From: Paraburkholderia sp. C35
Lineage (GTDB): Bacteria > Pseudomonadota > Gammaproteobacteria > Burkholderiales > Burkholderiaceae
Assembly: GCF_003121405.1 (NCBI RefSeq)
Contig: NZ_QBUY01000045.1
Span: 1 to 64,000 of the forward strand
Direction: 5' to 3'
Length of the DNA stretch: 64,000 nt
This document shows positions 27,224 to 35,486 of the stretch, piece by piece. Positions within the stretch are counted from its first letter, which is position 1, and every line of letters begins with the position of its first letter. Made by a program: the position numbers and the translations under genes. A model generated the notes under the pieces. The model did not search any database, was not told the DNA's origin, and saw only the letters and a program-made list of their open reading frames with translations.

Positions 27224-28319
27224 GTTTCAGAATCTCGGGCATGCGTACCGGCCGAATCCCGCTTCTCTCGACGACTACGCGTTGCAACCGATGAGCATGG
27301 TGTGGGAAGACGGCGGTGCGTACGCGCTGCTTGGCCCGTCGGGTTGCGGCAAATCGACCTTGCTCAATATCGTGTCGGGCCTGTTGCAGCCATCGGAAGG
27401 CAAAGTCCTGTTCAACGGACGCGATGTCACCACGCAAGGCGCGCGCGAACGCAACATTGCGCAGGTGTTCCAGTTCCCGGTGATCTACGACACGATGAGC
27501 GTGTTCGACAATCTTGCCTTTCCGCTGCGCAATCGCGGTTTGCCTGCAGCGGAAGTGCGAACGCGCGTGCATGAAGTCGCCGACATTCTCGACATGGCGC
27601 GTGAATTGCCGCGCAAGGCGAGCAATCTGTCGGCCGATGCGAAGCAGAAGATTTCGCTGGGACGCGGACTCGTGCGCAAGGATGTCGCGGCCATTCTGTT
27701 CGACGAACCGTTGACCGTTATCGACCCGCATATGAAGTGGATGCTGCGGCGTCAGCTGAAGAAGATCCATCAGCAACTCAAGCTCACACTGATCTACGTG
27801 ACGCACGATCAGGTCGAAGCGTTGACTTTCGCGGACGAAGTGGTCGTGATGACCAACGGACGCGTGGTGCAAAAGGGCGGCCCGGAAGCCCTGTTTTTAA
27901 GGCCCGATCACGCGTTCGTGGGCTATTTCATCGGCAGTCCTGGCATGAACCTGTGCCCCGTCAGTCTGGACGATGGCGCGATCAGACTCGGTTCGCAGCG
28001 CGTCACGCTCGATTCCGACACGCTTGCCGCGCTCAAGAGCACGAATGGCGATCTGAAACTCGGCATCCGCCCTGAGTTCGTGCGTCTCGCCGACGATGGC
28101 GAGAAAGGCGCGATCCTTGCGCAAGTCACACGCGCGCAGCAACTCGGCAACTATCAGCTCGTGACGGCGAACTGCGAAGGCCACGTATTCAACGCGAAGA
28201 TGGAGCCGGCAGTGCGCGTCGTGGACGGCCCGGTGTGGTTGCGCGTGGCCGCGCCGGAAACGGTGTACTTCAACAACGATGAGCGCATTGCGATCCGAGC
28301 CGCAGGAGGCGCGCGATGA
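27210..28319 (+). CDS. glpT: ABC importer ATPase 2 (GlpT-like)
   Basis: 369 residues, partner ATPase of the same importer. Walker A GPSGCGKST (42-50), Walker B FDEP (E166) and H-loop VTHDQ (H199) are canonical. The signature is degenerate: LSADAKQ (140-146) instead of LSGGQ. The C-terminal TOBE-like region is kept. Combined with the first ATPase this predicts one complete and one degenerate ATP site. AGGAGG lies 6 bases upstream of the ATG; the gene overlaps the previous one by 14 bases and the permease by 4. Not to be confused with the GlpT glycerol-phosphate antiporter. Confidence 0.87.
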   Translation: MARIEFQNLGHAYRPNPASLDDYALQPMSMVWEDGGAYALLGPSGCGKSTLLNIVSGLLQPSEGKVLFNGRDVTTQGARERNIAQVFQFPVIYDTMSVFDNLAFPLRNRGLPAAEVRTRVHEVADILDMARELPRKASNLSADAKQKISLGRGLVRKDVAAILFDEPLTVIDPHMKWMLRRQLKKIHQQLKLTLIYVTHDQVEALTFADEVVVMTNGRVVQKGGPEALFLRPDHAFVGYFIGSPGMNLCPVSLDDGAIRLGSQRVTLDSDTLAALKSTNGDLKLGIRPEFVRLADDGEKGAILAQVTRAQQLGNYQLVTANCEGHVFNAKMEPAVRVVDGPVWLRVAAPETVYFNNDERIAIRAAGGAR

Positions 28320-29209
28320 ACAAGCCAGTGAACCAGAAGGCGTGGCTGCTCGTCGTGCCCGTCTTCATCTGCGTGGCGTTCTCGGCGATTTTGCCGCTGA
28401 TGACGGTCGTCAACTATTCGGTGCAGGACATCATCAGTCCGACGCAGCACGTCTTCGTCGGTACGGAATGGTTTCGCAACATCATGACCGATCCCGATCT
28501 GCGCGGCGCATTGGGACGTCAGGTGATCTTCTCCGCTTGTGTGCTGCTGTTTGAGATTCCACTGGGCGTCGGCCTCGCTTTGGCGATGCCCGCCTCGGGT
28601 TGGCGCGCTTCGGCGGCGTTGGTGGTACTCGCGATGCCGTTGCTGATTCCCTGGAATGTGGTCGGCACGATCTGGCAGATCTTCGGCCGTCCGGATATCG
28701 GTCTGCTTGGCTACGCGCTCAATAGCGTGGGCTTCGAATACAACTACACCGCCAGTCCGACCGATGCATGGGTCACCGTGCTCGTGATGGACATCTGGCA
28801 CTGGACGCCGCTGGTCGCGTTGCTCTGCTATGCAGGTCTGCGCGCGATACCCGATGCGTTCTATCAGGCGGCGGAAATAGATGGCGCAAGCCGCTTTGCG
28901 GTCTTTCGCTATATCCAGTTGCCGAAGATGCGCGGCGTGCTGATGATCGCAGTGCTGTTGCGCTTCATGGACAGCTTCATGATCTATACGGAGCCGTTCG
29001 TGCTGACGGGCGGCGGCCCCGGCGACTCGACCACTTTCCTGAGCCAGTACCTCACGCAAAAAGCCGTGGGTCAATTCGATCTCGGCCCGGCGGCGGCGTT
29101 CTCATTGATCTACTTCCTGATCATCCTGTTGCTCTGTTTCATTCTCTACAACTGGATGGAGCGTGTGGGCAAGGGCGGTCCGGCAACGACGGGAGACGAC
29201 AATGCATGA
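28316..29209 (+). CDS. glpP: ABC importer permease 1 (GlpP-like)
   Basis: 297 residues, six predicted membrane helices, a MalF-type sugar permease subunit. The cytoplasmic coupling motif is YQAAEIDGASRFAVFRYIQLPKMRG (roughly 182-206), the EAA loop that docks onto the ATPases. It overlaps the second ATPase by 4 bases (ATGA) and the next permease by 8. Forms the heterodimeric channel with the following gene. Confidence 0.9.
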   Translation: MNKPVNQKAWLLVVPVFICVAFSAILPLMTVVNYSVQDIISPTQHVFVGTEWFRNIMTDPDLRGALGRQVIFSACVLLFEIPLGVGLALAMPASGWRASAALVVLAMPLLIPWNVVGTIWQIFGRPDIGLLGYALNSVGFEYNYTASPTDAWVTVLVMDIWHWTPLVALLCYAGLRAIPDAFYQAAEIDGASRFAVFRYIQLPKMRGVLMIAVLLRFMDSFMIYTEPFVLTGGGPGDSTTFLSQYLTQKAVGQFDLGPAAAFSLIYFLIILLLCFILYNWMERVGKGGPATTGDDNA

Positions 29210-30014
29210 CAACCGCCGCTGGATACGCGCACTCGTATTGCTTGTCTATATCGCGTTCGCACTGCTTCCGTTGTACTGGATGCTGTCTATTTCGCTGCGC
29301 ACCAACGAAGAAACGATGTCGGCCTTTTCGATCTGGCCAAAGCACGTGACCTTCGATAACTTCAAGGTGATTTTCACCGATCCATCGTGGTACTGGGGCT
29401 ACATCAATTCAATTGTTTATGTGGCCATGAACACGGTGATGTCGGTGCTGGTCGCATTGCCTGCCGCGTATGCCTTCTCCCGCTATCGCTTTCTCGGCGA
29501 CAAGCACATGTTCTTCTGGCTGCTCACCAACCGGATGACGCCGCCTGCCGTGTTCCTGCTACCGTTCTTTCAGCTTTATTCGAGCGTCGGTCTGATGGAT
29601 ACGTATGTCGCCGTCGCACTCGCGCACATGCTGTTCAACGTGCCGCTCGCCGTGTGGATTCTCGAAGGTTTCATGTCGGGCGTGTCGCGTGAAATCGATG
29701 AAACCGCGTATATCGACGGCTATTCGTTTCCGGCGTTTTTCATCAAGATCTTTCTGCCTTTGATCAAGGCGGGTGTCGGCGTGACGGCGTTCTTCTGCTT
29801 CATGTTCAGCTGGGTCGAACTGTTGCTCGCGCGGACGTTGACCACTGTCAACGCAAAACCGATTGCTGCCGTGATGACGCGCACGGTGTCTGCTGCGGGC
29901 ATGGATTGGGGCGTGCTGTCAGCGGCGGGTGTGCTGACCATTATTCCTGGCGCACTCGTCATTTACTTCGTGCGCAACTACATCGCAAAGGGCTTTGCGA
30001 TGGGGAGAGTGTGA
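29202..30014 (+). CDS. glpQ: ABC importer permease 2 (GlpQ-like)
   Basis: 270 residues, a MalG-type permease with six membrane helices. The first helix follows MHDNRRWIRALVLL and the coupling loop is DETAYIDGYSFPAFFIKIFLPL. The ATG at 29202 follows GGGAGA and fits the family N-terminus; the upstream extension in the same frame is inside the previous gene. It overlaps the small DUF2160 gene by one base (TGATG). Confidence 0.9.
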   Translation: MHDNRRWIRALVLLVYIAFALLPLYWMLSISLRTNEETMSAFSIWPKHVTFDNFKVIFTDPSWYWGYINSIVYVAMNTVMSVLVALPAAYAFSRYRFLGDKHMFFWLLTNRMTPPAVFLLPFFQLYSSVGLMDTYVAVALAHMLFNVPLAVWILEGFMSGVSREIDETAYIDGYSFPAFFIKIFLPLIKAGVGVTAFFCFMFSWVELLLARTLTTVNAKPIAAVMTRTVSAAGMDWGVLSAAGVLTIIPGALVIYFVRNYIAKGFAMGRV

Positions 30015-30295
30015 TGTTCACATGGATGTACTGGACACCCGAAGTCGCCATCTTCTTCGGCTGCGTCGTCGTGATGCTGGCAGGCATGACGCTGTGGGAA
30101 TTGCGCACGCCGACTATCGAACGCAAAGGTTTTCTGCCGATTGCGACAACACGTGGCGACAGGCTCTTTATCGGCCTGCTGACGGCTGCGTACGTGAATC
30201 TCGCCTGGATCGTGGTGGGCGGCGAAGGCGCGAGTGCGTGGCCCGGTTTCGCGGCCTCCGTGCTGGTGCTGCTCGCGATCATGTGGAAGGGATAA
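30014..30295 (+). CDS. glpU: DUF2160 small membrane protein (GlpU-like)
   Basis: 93 residues with three predicted helices in the membrane (about 9-29, 50-68, 73-90) and a polar loop with IERKGFLPIATTRGDRLFIG. It matches the small DUF2160 protein that lies between the permeases and the binding protein in glpSTPQUV operons. Its task in the importer is not established; an accessory or assembly subunit is likely. It is the most specific marker that this is the glycerol-type cluster and not a generic sugar importer. Confidence 0.85.
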   Translation: MFTWMYWTPEVAIFFGCVVVMLAGMTLWELRTPTIERKGFLPIATTRGDRLFIGLLTAAYVNLAWIVVGGEGASAWPGFAASVLVLLAIMWKG

Positions 30296-30379
30296 AACGC
30301 TAGAACAAACCGGTTCCGTTGATGCCCCGGGCGGCAACCGGCTGATGATCCCAAAGGGGTGTGGAGACAGGAGAAGACC

Positions 30380-32122
30380 ATGCAACACAGGAGACGGATC
30401 GTCGCGCTCGCGGTGGCAGGAGTGGTCGCAGGGGCTTGTGCCAATCACGCTGCGCTGGCAGGCGTACCCGAAGCGCAGAAATGGGTAGACGGCGAATTCC
30501 AGCCGAGCACGCTGAGCAAACAGCAGCAGATGGACGAAATGAAATGGTTCATCGATACGGCTGCGAAACTCAAATCGCAAGGCGTCAAGGAAGTACACGT
30601 CGTGTCGGAAACGCTCGATACGCACATGTACGAATCGAAAACGCTCGCCAAGGCATTCACGGAAATTACGGGCATTCAGGTCAAGCACGACATCATTCAG
30701 GAAGGCGATGTCGTCGAAAAACTGCAAACGTCGATGCAGTCCGGCCAGAGCATTTACGACGGCTGGATTTCGGATTCGGATCTGATCGGCACGCACTACC
30801 GCTATGGCGTGATCATCCCGCTGTCTGACTATATGGAAGGCGAGGGCAAGCAGTTCACGAATCCGAATCTGGATATCAAGGACTTTATCGGCACGAGCTT
30901 CACGACTGCGCCGGATAAAAAGCTCTATCAGTTGCCCGACCAGCAATTCGCCAACCTCTACTGGTTCCGCGCCGACTGGTTTGCGCGCAAGGATCTGCAG
31001 GACAAGTTCAAGGCGAAGTACGGTTACGACCTCGGTGTACCCGTCAACTGGTCCGCGTATGAAGATATTGCGGAGTTCTTCACCAATGACGTGAAGACCA
31101 TCGACGGCGAAAAAGTATTCGGGCACATGGATTACGGCAAGAAAGATCCATCGCTCGGCTGGCGTTTCACGGACGCCTGGCTGTCGATGGCAGGTGAAGC
31201 CGATAAAGGCATTCCGAACGGCATGCCCGTCGATGAATGGGGCATTCGCGTGACACCGGACGGTTGTCATGCTGTCGGTGCATCGGTGACGCGTGGCGGC
31301 GGCACGAACAGTCCCGCCGCTGTGTTCGCGACCACGAAGTACATCGACTGGCTGAAGAAATACGCGCCGCCCGAAGCGTCCGGCATGACATTCAACGAAG
31401 CCGGTCCAGTCCCTGCACAAGGCAAGATCGCGCAGCAGATCTTCTGGTACAGCGCATTCACGGCTTCCATGCTCAAGCCGGGCAATGTGACGAATGCCGA
31501 TGGCACGCCGAAATGGCGCATGGCTCCGTCGCCGCATGGCCCGTACTGGAAAGACGGCATGCAGAACGGCTACCAGGATGTCGGCTCGTGGACGTTCTTC
31601 AAATCCACGCCCGCGAATCAGCGTGCGGCTGCATGGCTTTACGCGCAGTTCGTGACGTCGAAGTCGGTGTCGCTGAAGAAGTCGATTGTCGGTCTGACGT
31701 TTATTCGCGACTCCGATATTCATAGCGAGTACTTTACAAAGAATGCCGACAAATACGGCGGCCTGATTGAGTTCTATCGCAGCCCGGCACGCGTCGCGTG
31801 GACGCCGACAGGCAACAACGTGCCTGACTATCCGAAGATGGCACAGTTGTGGTGGAAGAACGTCGCAACTGCTGTAGCGGGCGAAAAGACGCCGCAAGCT
31901 GCCATGGACAATCTCGCGAAGGAAATGGATCAGGTATTGGGACGTTTGCAACGCGCGGGCATGAAGGTGTGTGCGCCTGAGTTAAACGCGGAGAGCGACC
32001 CGACGAAATGGCTGTCGGATCAGCACGCGCCGTGGAAGAAACTCGCCAACGAAAAGCCGAAGGGTGAAACGGTCAAATACGACCAGCTGCTCGCGGCATG
32101 GAAGGCGGGCAAAGTGCGTTGA
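30380..32122 (+). CDS. glpV: ABC importer substrate-binding protein (GlpV-like)
   Basis: 580 residues. A signal peptide (about 1-30, ending ALAG) sends it to the periplasm. It is a large extracellular solute-binding protein of the family 1 type, longer than most sugar-binding proteins. The aromatic-rich segments (FANLYWFRADWFARKD, WSAYEDIAEFF, GRSPHGPYWKDG-like) could line the ligand site. The ATG at 30380 has AGGAGA upstream. It lies 84 bp after the DUF2160 gene and ends the operon at a strong terminator. The ligand is inferred to be glycerol from gene order only. Confidence 0.88.
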   Translation: MQHRRRIVALAVAGVVAGACANHAALAGVPEAQKWVDGEFQPSTLSKQQQMDEMKWFIDTAAKLKSQGVKEVHVVSETLDTHMYESKTLAKAFTEITGIQVKHDIIQEGDVVEKLQTSMQSGQSIYDGWISDSDLIGTHYRYGVIIPLSDYMEGEGKQFTNPNLDIKDFIGTSFTTAPDKKLYQLPDQQFANLYWFRADWFARKDLQDKFKAKYGYDLGVPVNWSAYEDIAEFFTNDVKTIDGEKVFGHMDYGKKDPSLGWRFTDAWLSMAGEADKGIPNGMPVDEWGIRVTPDGCHAVGASVTRGGGTNSPAAVFATTKYIDWLKKYAPPEASGMTFNEAGPVPAQGKIAQQIFWYSAFTASMLKPGNVTNADGTPKWRMAPSPHGPYWKDGMQNGYQDVGSWTFFKSTPANQRAAAWLYAQFVTSKSVSLKKSIVGLTFIRDSDIHSEYFTKNADKYGGLIEFYRSPARVAWTPTGNNVPDYPKMAQLWWKNVATAVAGEKTPQAAMDNLAKEMDQVLGRLQRAGMKVCAPELNAESDPTKWLSDQHAPWKKLANEKPKGETVKYDQLLAAWKAGKVR

Positions 32123-32152
32123 GCATGTAGCGACAAAGAGCGGGAAGGTTGA

Positions 32153-32187
32153 AGCGGGCGGTGTCGAAAGACGCCGCCCGTTTTTTA
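32153..32187 (+). terminator. Rho-independent terminator of the glycerol-type operon
   Basis: CGGGCGGTGTC (32156-32166) pairs with GACGCCGCCCG (32170-32180), allowing one mismatch, around a short GAA loop. Six T follow at 32181-32186. It lies about 30 bases past the stop. Confidence 0.92.
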
Positions 32188-32307
32188 TTGGATTTAACAC
32201 AATCCGCCAAACCGAAAACAGGTTTCGTTAATGCATTTATAAAGCGCGAATCACGATTTAAGCGCGTGATGCAGAAAGACCACACATGCCTTACGCATCA
32301 TTGCGAA

Positions 32308-32328
32308 TCATTACTGTTCATGTAATGA
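32308..32328. promoter_or_regulatory. TCATTAC/GTAATGA inverted repeat
   Basis: TCATTAC (32308-32314) faces GTAATGA (32322-32328) with 7 bases between. It overlaps the left end of the Fur box, so it may be part of an extended Fur site or bind a second regulator. Confidence 0.45.
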
Positions 32329-32343
32329 TACCGATTCTCATTT
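32325..32343. promoter_or_regulatory. Fur box
   Basis: The 19-mer from 32325 (ATGATACCGATTCTCATTT) closely follows the Fur consensus of alternating NATA/TTCTC hexamers. It lies 122 bases before the TonB-dependent receptor gene, so iron repression of that gene and probably piuC is expected. The rest of 32188-32464 shows no gene. Confidence 0.8.
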
Positions 32344-32464
32344 AGAAGGCGCCGGCCGGAGATAGTCAACCGGCGGGGCGGTTCGCTCGATCCACGCGAA
32401 CCGGACGGGCACGCACCGCCCGGCGCACCAAGAAAAAGATCAGTTACAACGACAGGGAATCGCG

Positions 32465-34702
32465 ATGCTTCGAACCACGCCACTCGCAGCGGCCGTCATG
32501 GCCGTCTTTGCGACGCCGCTTTACGCCCAAACGACAACGCCTGCCACGCCGGCAGTCCAGATCGCGCAAGCCGCAACGACCAGCAATCCCGCCAGCCAGC
32601 CCTCCGCCAGCCAGCCTTCTACCAGCAACACATTGCCGACCGTCCAGGTGACCGGTCAGGCCGATAATTCCACCGATTTCCAGGCCGACACGTCGAGCGT
32701 CGGCGCGAAAGTGCCCACGGCATTGCGCGATATTCCGCAAGCCGTCACCGTCGTGCCGAAAGCGGTACTGGATTCGCAGGCTGCCAGCTCGTTCTCGGAC
32801 GCGTTGCGCAACGTGCCCGGCATCACGATCGGTGCGGCCGAAGGCGGGCAGATCGGCAACAACATTAACCTGCGCGGTTTCTCGGCGCGCACGGACATCT
32901 ACCTGGACGGTTTCCGCGATCGCGGCCAGTACTATCGCGACACGTTCAACCTCCAGTCGATCGACGTGCTGTACGGTCCGTCGTCGCTGTATTTCGGCCG
33001 TGGTTCGACGGGTGGTGTGATCAACCAGGTCAGCAAGGAGCCGGAGCTCAAGAAGCGCGCGGACGTTTCCGTGCAAGCGGGTACGCATGACCGTTACCGC
33101 ACCACGGTCGATCTCGACACGCCGATCACCGACACCTCCGCGTTCCGCATCAACGCATTCGGCCAGAGCCTCGGCTCGTCGCGTGACGTGATGAAGAGCA
33201 AGGACTACGGCGTCGCGCCGGAAGTGAAGTTCGGCATCGGCACGCCGACGGAAATCACGCTGTCCGCGCTGATCCAGCACAACCGCGATCAGCCCGACTA
33301 CGGCATTCCGCCGCTGAACGGCCATCCCGCGCCCGTGAATCGCGGCACGTTCTACGGCTATACCGACGACCGCACGATCCAGGACGTGCAGACGCTCAGC
33401 GCGCGCATCAAGCATCGCTTCAGCGACGACCTGACGCTGCGCAACCAGACGCAATTCAGCCACTACAGCACGGAAGCGCGCGCGACCAACGCGGCGGCCG
33501 TGCTTACGGGCCCGCTCGGCACGTCGACGGCACTAACCAACGGCAACTTCACGAACATCGATCCGTCGAAACTGTTCGTCAAGCTGCAAGGCAAAGACCG
33601 CAACATCAACGATCACTCGGTCTACAACTCGACCGATGTCGAATGGAAGGTCAATACCGGGCCGCTCAAGCACGATCTGCTCGCAGGCGTCGATCTGAGC
33701 CACGAAACGTACAGCAACCAGAGCTTCACCGCGACCGCGCCGGGCCTGCCGTCGAACACGATCGGCATCGTGCCGCTGATCGATCCGCCGTACACGCCGC
33801 GTCCCACGAACGTGAAGGAAGTGGCGACCAACCTCGCGGAATCGAGCGCGAACGGTGTGGGTCTGTATTTGAACGACACGGTGTCGATCGGCCAGCACTG
33901 GAAGGTGGTGGGCGGCGTGCGCTGGGACCGCTACGAAGCGTCGATCCACAACTCGGTCAACGTGCCGGGCTACGCCACGCAGACGAACTACTTCACCAGC
34001 GTGCGCGGCGGCGTGATCTGGCAACCGACCGACTGGCAGTCGTATTACGTGTCGTACGGCACGTCGTTCGATCCGTCGCTCGAAGCGTTGACGCTCACGA
34101 ACGGCCAGCAAAACCTGCCGCCGGAGCACAACAAGTCGTATGAAGTCGGTTCGAAGTGGGATCTGCTCGGCGGCGGTCTCTCCGTCACGCAATCGCTTTT
34201 CAACATCGAGAAGACGAATGCGCGTACCGCGAATCCGGATGGCAGCTATACGCTCGACGGCGATATCCGTGTGCGCGGCTATCAGCTCGGCCTTGCCGGT
34301 CACATCACGAACAAGTGGCAGGTGTTCGGCGGCTATACGTATATGGATGGTGTGATCCTGCAGGCATTCGACGGCACGCAGGGCAAAACTCCCGCCAACA
34401 CGCCGCGCAATACGCTCACGCTGTGGACCACGTATGACTTCACGCCGCACTGGCAGATCGGCGGTGGTCCGACGTATATGTCCTCGCGCTATGCGGCCAA
34501 CAACAACTTCGTGCAGGTTGGCGGCTACACGCGTTGGGATGCGATGGCGGCGTATCACGCGAAGCGTTACGACGTTCAGATCAACGTGCTGAACCTGACC
34601 GACAAGAACTACTACGACGCGCTGATTCCGTCGGATGGTGGCCGCGCGGTGCCGGGTTACGGCCGTACGTTCCTCGCGACGGTAAACTATCGCTTCTTCT
34701 GA
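32465..34702 (+). CDS. TonB-dependent siderophore receptor
   Basis: 745 residues. Signal peptide 1-21 (ending LYA), then a Ser/Gln/Pro-rich stretch. A plug domain follows (about 75-190, with DIPQAVTVVPKAVLDSQAASSFSDALRNVPGI and LRGFSARTDIYLDGFRDRGQYYRDTFN). The 22-strand barrel ends in a C-terminal aromatic pair (YRFF). The plug is typical of the catecholate/hydroxamate FiuA/FpvA group. It imports ferric siderophores across the outer membrane using TonB energy. It lies behind a Fur box and is followed by piuC, a frequent pairing. Confidence 0.93.
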   Translation: MLRTTPLAAAVMAVFATPLYAQTTTPATPAVQIAQAATTSNPASQPSASQPSTSNTLPTVQVTGQADNSTDFQADTSSVGAKVPTALRDIPQAVTVVPKAVLDSQAASSFSDALRNVPGITIGAAEGGQIGNNINLRGFSARTDIYLDGFRDRGQYYRDTFNLQSIDVLYGPSSLYFGRGSTGGVINQVSKEPELKKRADVSVQAGTHDRYRTTVDLDTPITDTSAFRINAFGQSLGSSRDVMKSKDYGVAPEVKFGIGTPTEITLSALIQHNRDQPDYGIPPLNGHPAPVNRGTFYGYTDDRTIQDVQTLSARIKHRFSDDLTLRNQTQFSHYSTEARATNAAAVLTGPLGTSTALTNGNFTNIDPSKLFVKLQGKDRNINDHSVYNSTDVEWKVNTGPLKHDLLAGVDLSHETYSNQSFTATAPGLPSNTIGIVPLIDPPYTPRPTNVKEVATNLAESSANGVGLYLNDTVSIGQHWKVVGGVRWDRYEASIHNSVNVPGYATQTNYFTSVRGGVIWQPTDWQSYYVSYGTSFDPSLEALTLTNGQQNLPPEHNKSYEVGSKWDLLGGGLSVTQSLFNIEKTNARTANPDGSYTLDGDIRVRGYQLGLAGHITNKWQVFGGYTYMDGVILQAFDGTQGKTPANTPRNTLTLWTTYDFTPHWQIGGGPTYMSSRYAANNNFVQVGGYTRWDAMAAYHAKRYDVQINVLNLTDKNYYDALIPSDGGRAVPGYGRTFLATVNYRFF

Positions 34703-34727
34703 TCGCACGAAGCGATAGCCCACGGCA

Positions 34728-34769
34728 CGCCGCGCGCGTTCCCGCATCTTGCGGGGAAGGCGCGCGGCG
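34728..34769 (+). other. GC-rich intergenic hairpin between receptor and piuC
   Basis: CGCCGCGCGC (34728-34737) pairs with GCGCGCGGCG (34760-34769), and inside CCCGC (34741-34745) pairs with GCGGG (34751-34755). There is no clear T run. It may end part of the receptor transcripts or stabilise the processed messages, lowering piuC relative to the receptor. Confidence 0.5.
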
Positions 34770-34795
34770 CTGCCGCTTTGCAGGAACCTTGAACG

Positions 34796-35479
34796 ATGAT
34801 TGTCTCGATTCCGGACGTACTGAGTCCCGCCGAAGCCGCCGCGATGCGGGCGGCGCTCGAAGCCAGCGACGCATGGGTAGATGGCCGTGCGACGGCCGGC
34901 TACCAGGGCGCGCCCGTCAAGCACAACCAGCAGATCGCGGAAGGCTCGCAGATTGCGCTGGACCTTGGCGACCGGATCATCGCGTTGCTGGAGCGTCATC
35001 CGTTGTTCATCAGCGCCGCGCTGCCGAACAAGGTGTATCCGCCCATCTTCAACCGCTATGAAGGCGGCATGCATTTCGGCAGTCATGTCGACGGTGCGAT
35101 ACGTCTCGTGCCGGGCAGCGGCGTGCGTGTGCGCACCGATATTTCGATCACGCTGTTTCTCACGCCGCCCGATGAATACGAGGGCGGCGAACTGCTGATC
35201 GAAGATACCTTCGGCATGCAGGAAGTGAAGCTGTCCGCCGGGCATGCGATCGTTTATCCGGGGACGAGCCTGCATCAGGTTCGGCCCGTGACGCGCGGTG
35301 CGCGGGTGTCGAGCTTCTTCTGGGCGCAAAGTCTCGTGCGCGACGATACGCAGCGCGCGATGCTGTTCGATCTGGACGGCGCGATCCAGCGGCTGAATGC
35401 ATCGAATGGCGATGAAGCGGCGCGCCGCACACTGGTTGGTTGTTATCACAACCTGCTGCGCATGTGGAGCGAGACCTAA
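34796..35479 (+). CDS. piuC: Fe(II)/2-oxoglutarate PKHD-type hydroxylase
   Basis: 227 residues, full length for PiuC/YbiX. Iron ligands H97-x-D99 (in SHVDGAI) and H160 (TSLHQVRP), and the 2-oxoglutarate arginine R170 ten residues on, are all present. The enzyme class uses iron, oxygen and 2-oxoglutarate; the physiological substrate of PiuC is uncertain but the gene is typically iron-regulated next to siderophore receptors. AGGAA precedes the ATG. It converges on the EamA gene, with 7 bp between the stops. Confidence 0.92.
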   Translation: MIVSIPDVLSPAEAAAMRAALEASDAWVDGRATAGYQGAPVKHNQQIAEGSQIALDLGDRIIALLERHPLFISAALPNKVYPPIFNRYEGGMHFGSHVDGAIRLVPGSGVRVRTDISITLFLTPPDEYEGGELLIEDTFGMQEVKLSAGHAIVYPGTSLHQVRPVTRGARVSSFFWAQSLVRDDTQRAMLFDLDGAIQRLNASNGDEAARRTLVGCYHNLLRMWSET

Positions 35480-35486
35480 GCGCTGA

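Noticed and set aside
29978..31951. 657-codon minus-strand frame opposite the binding-protein gene
   Set aside because: Arg/His-rich composition and no domain; the plus-strand operon is continuous and coherent.
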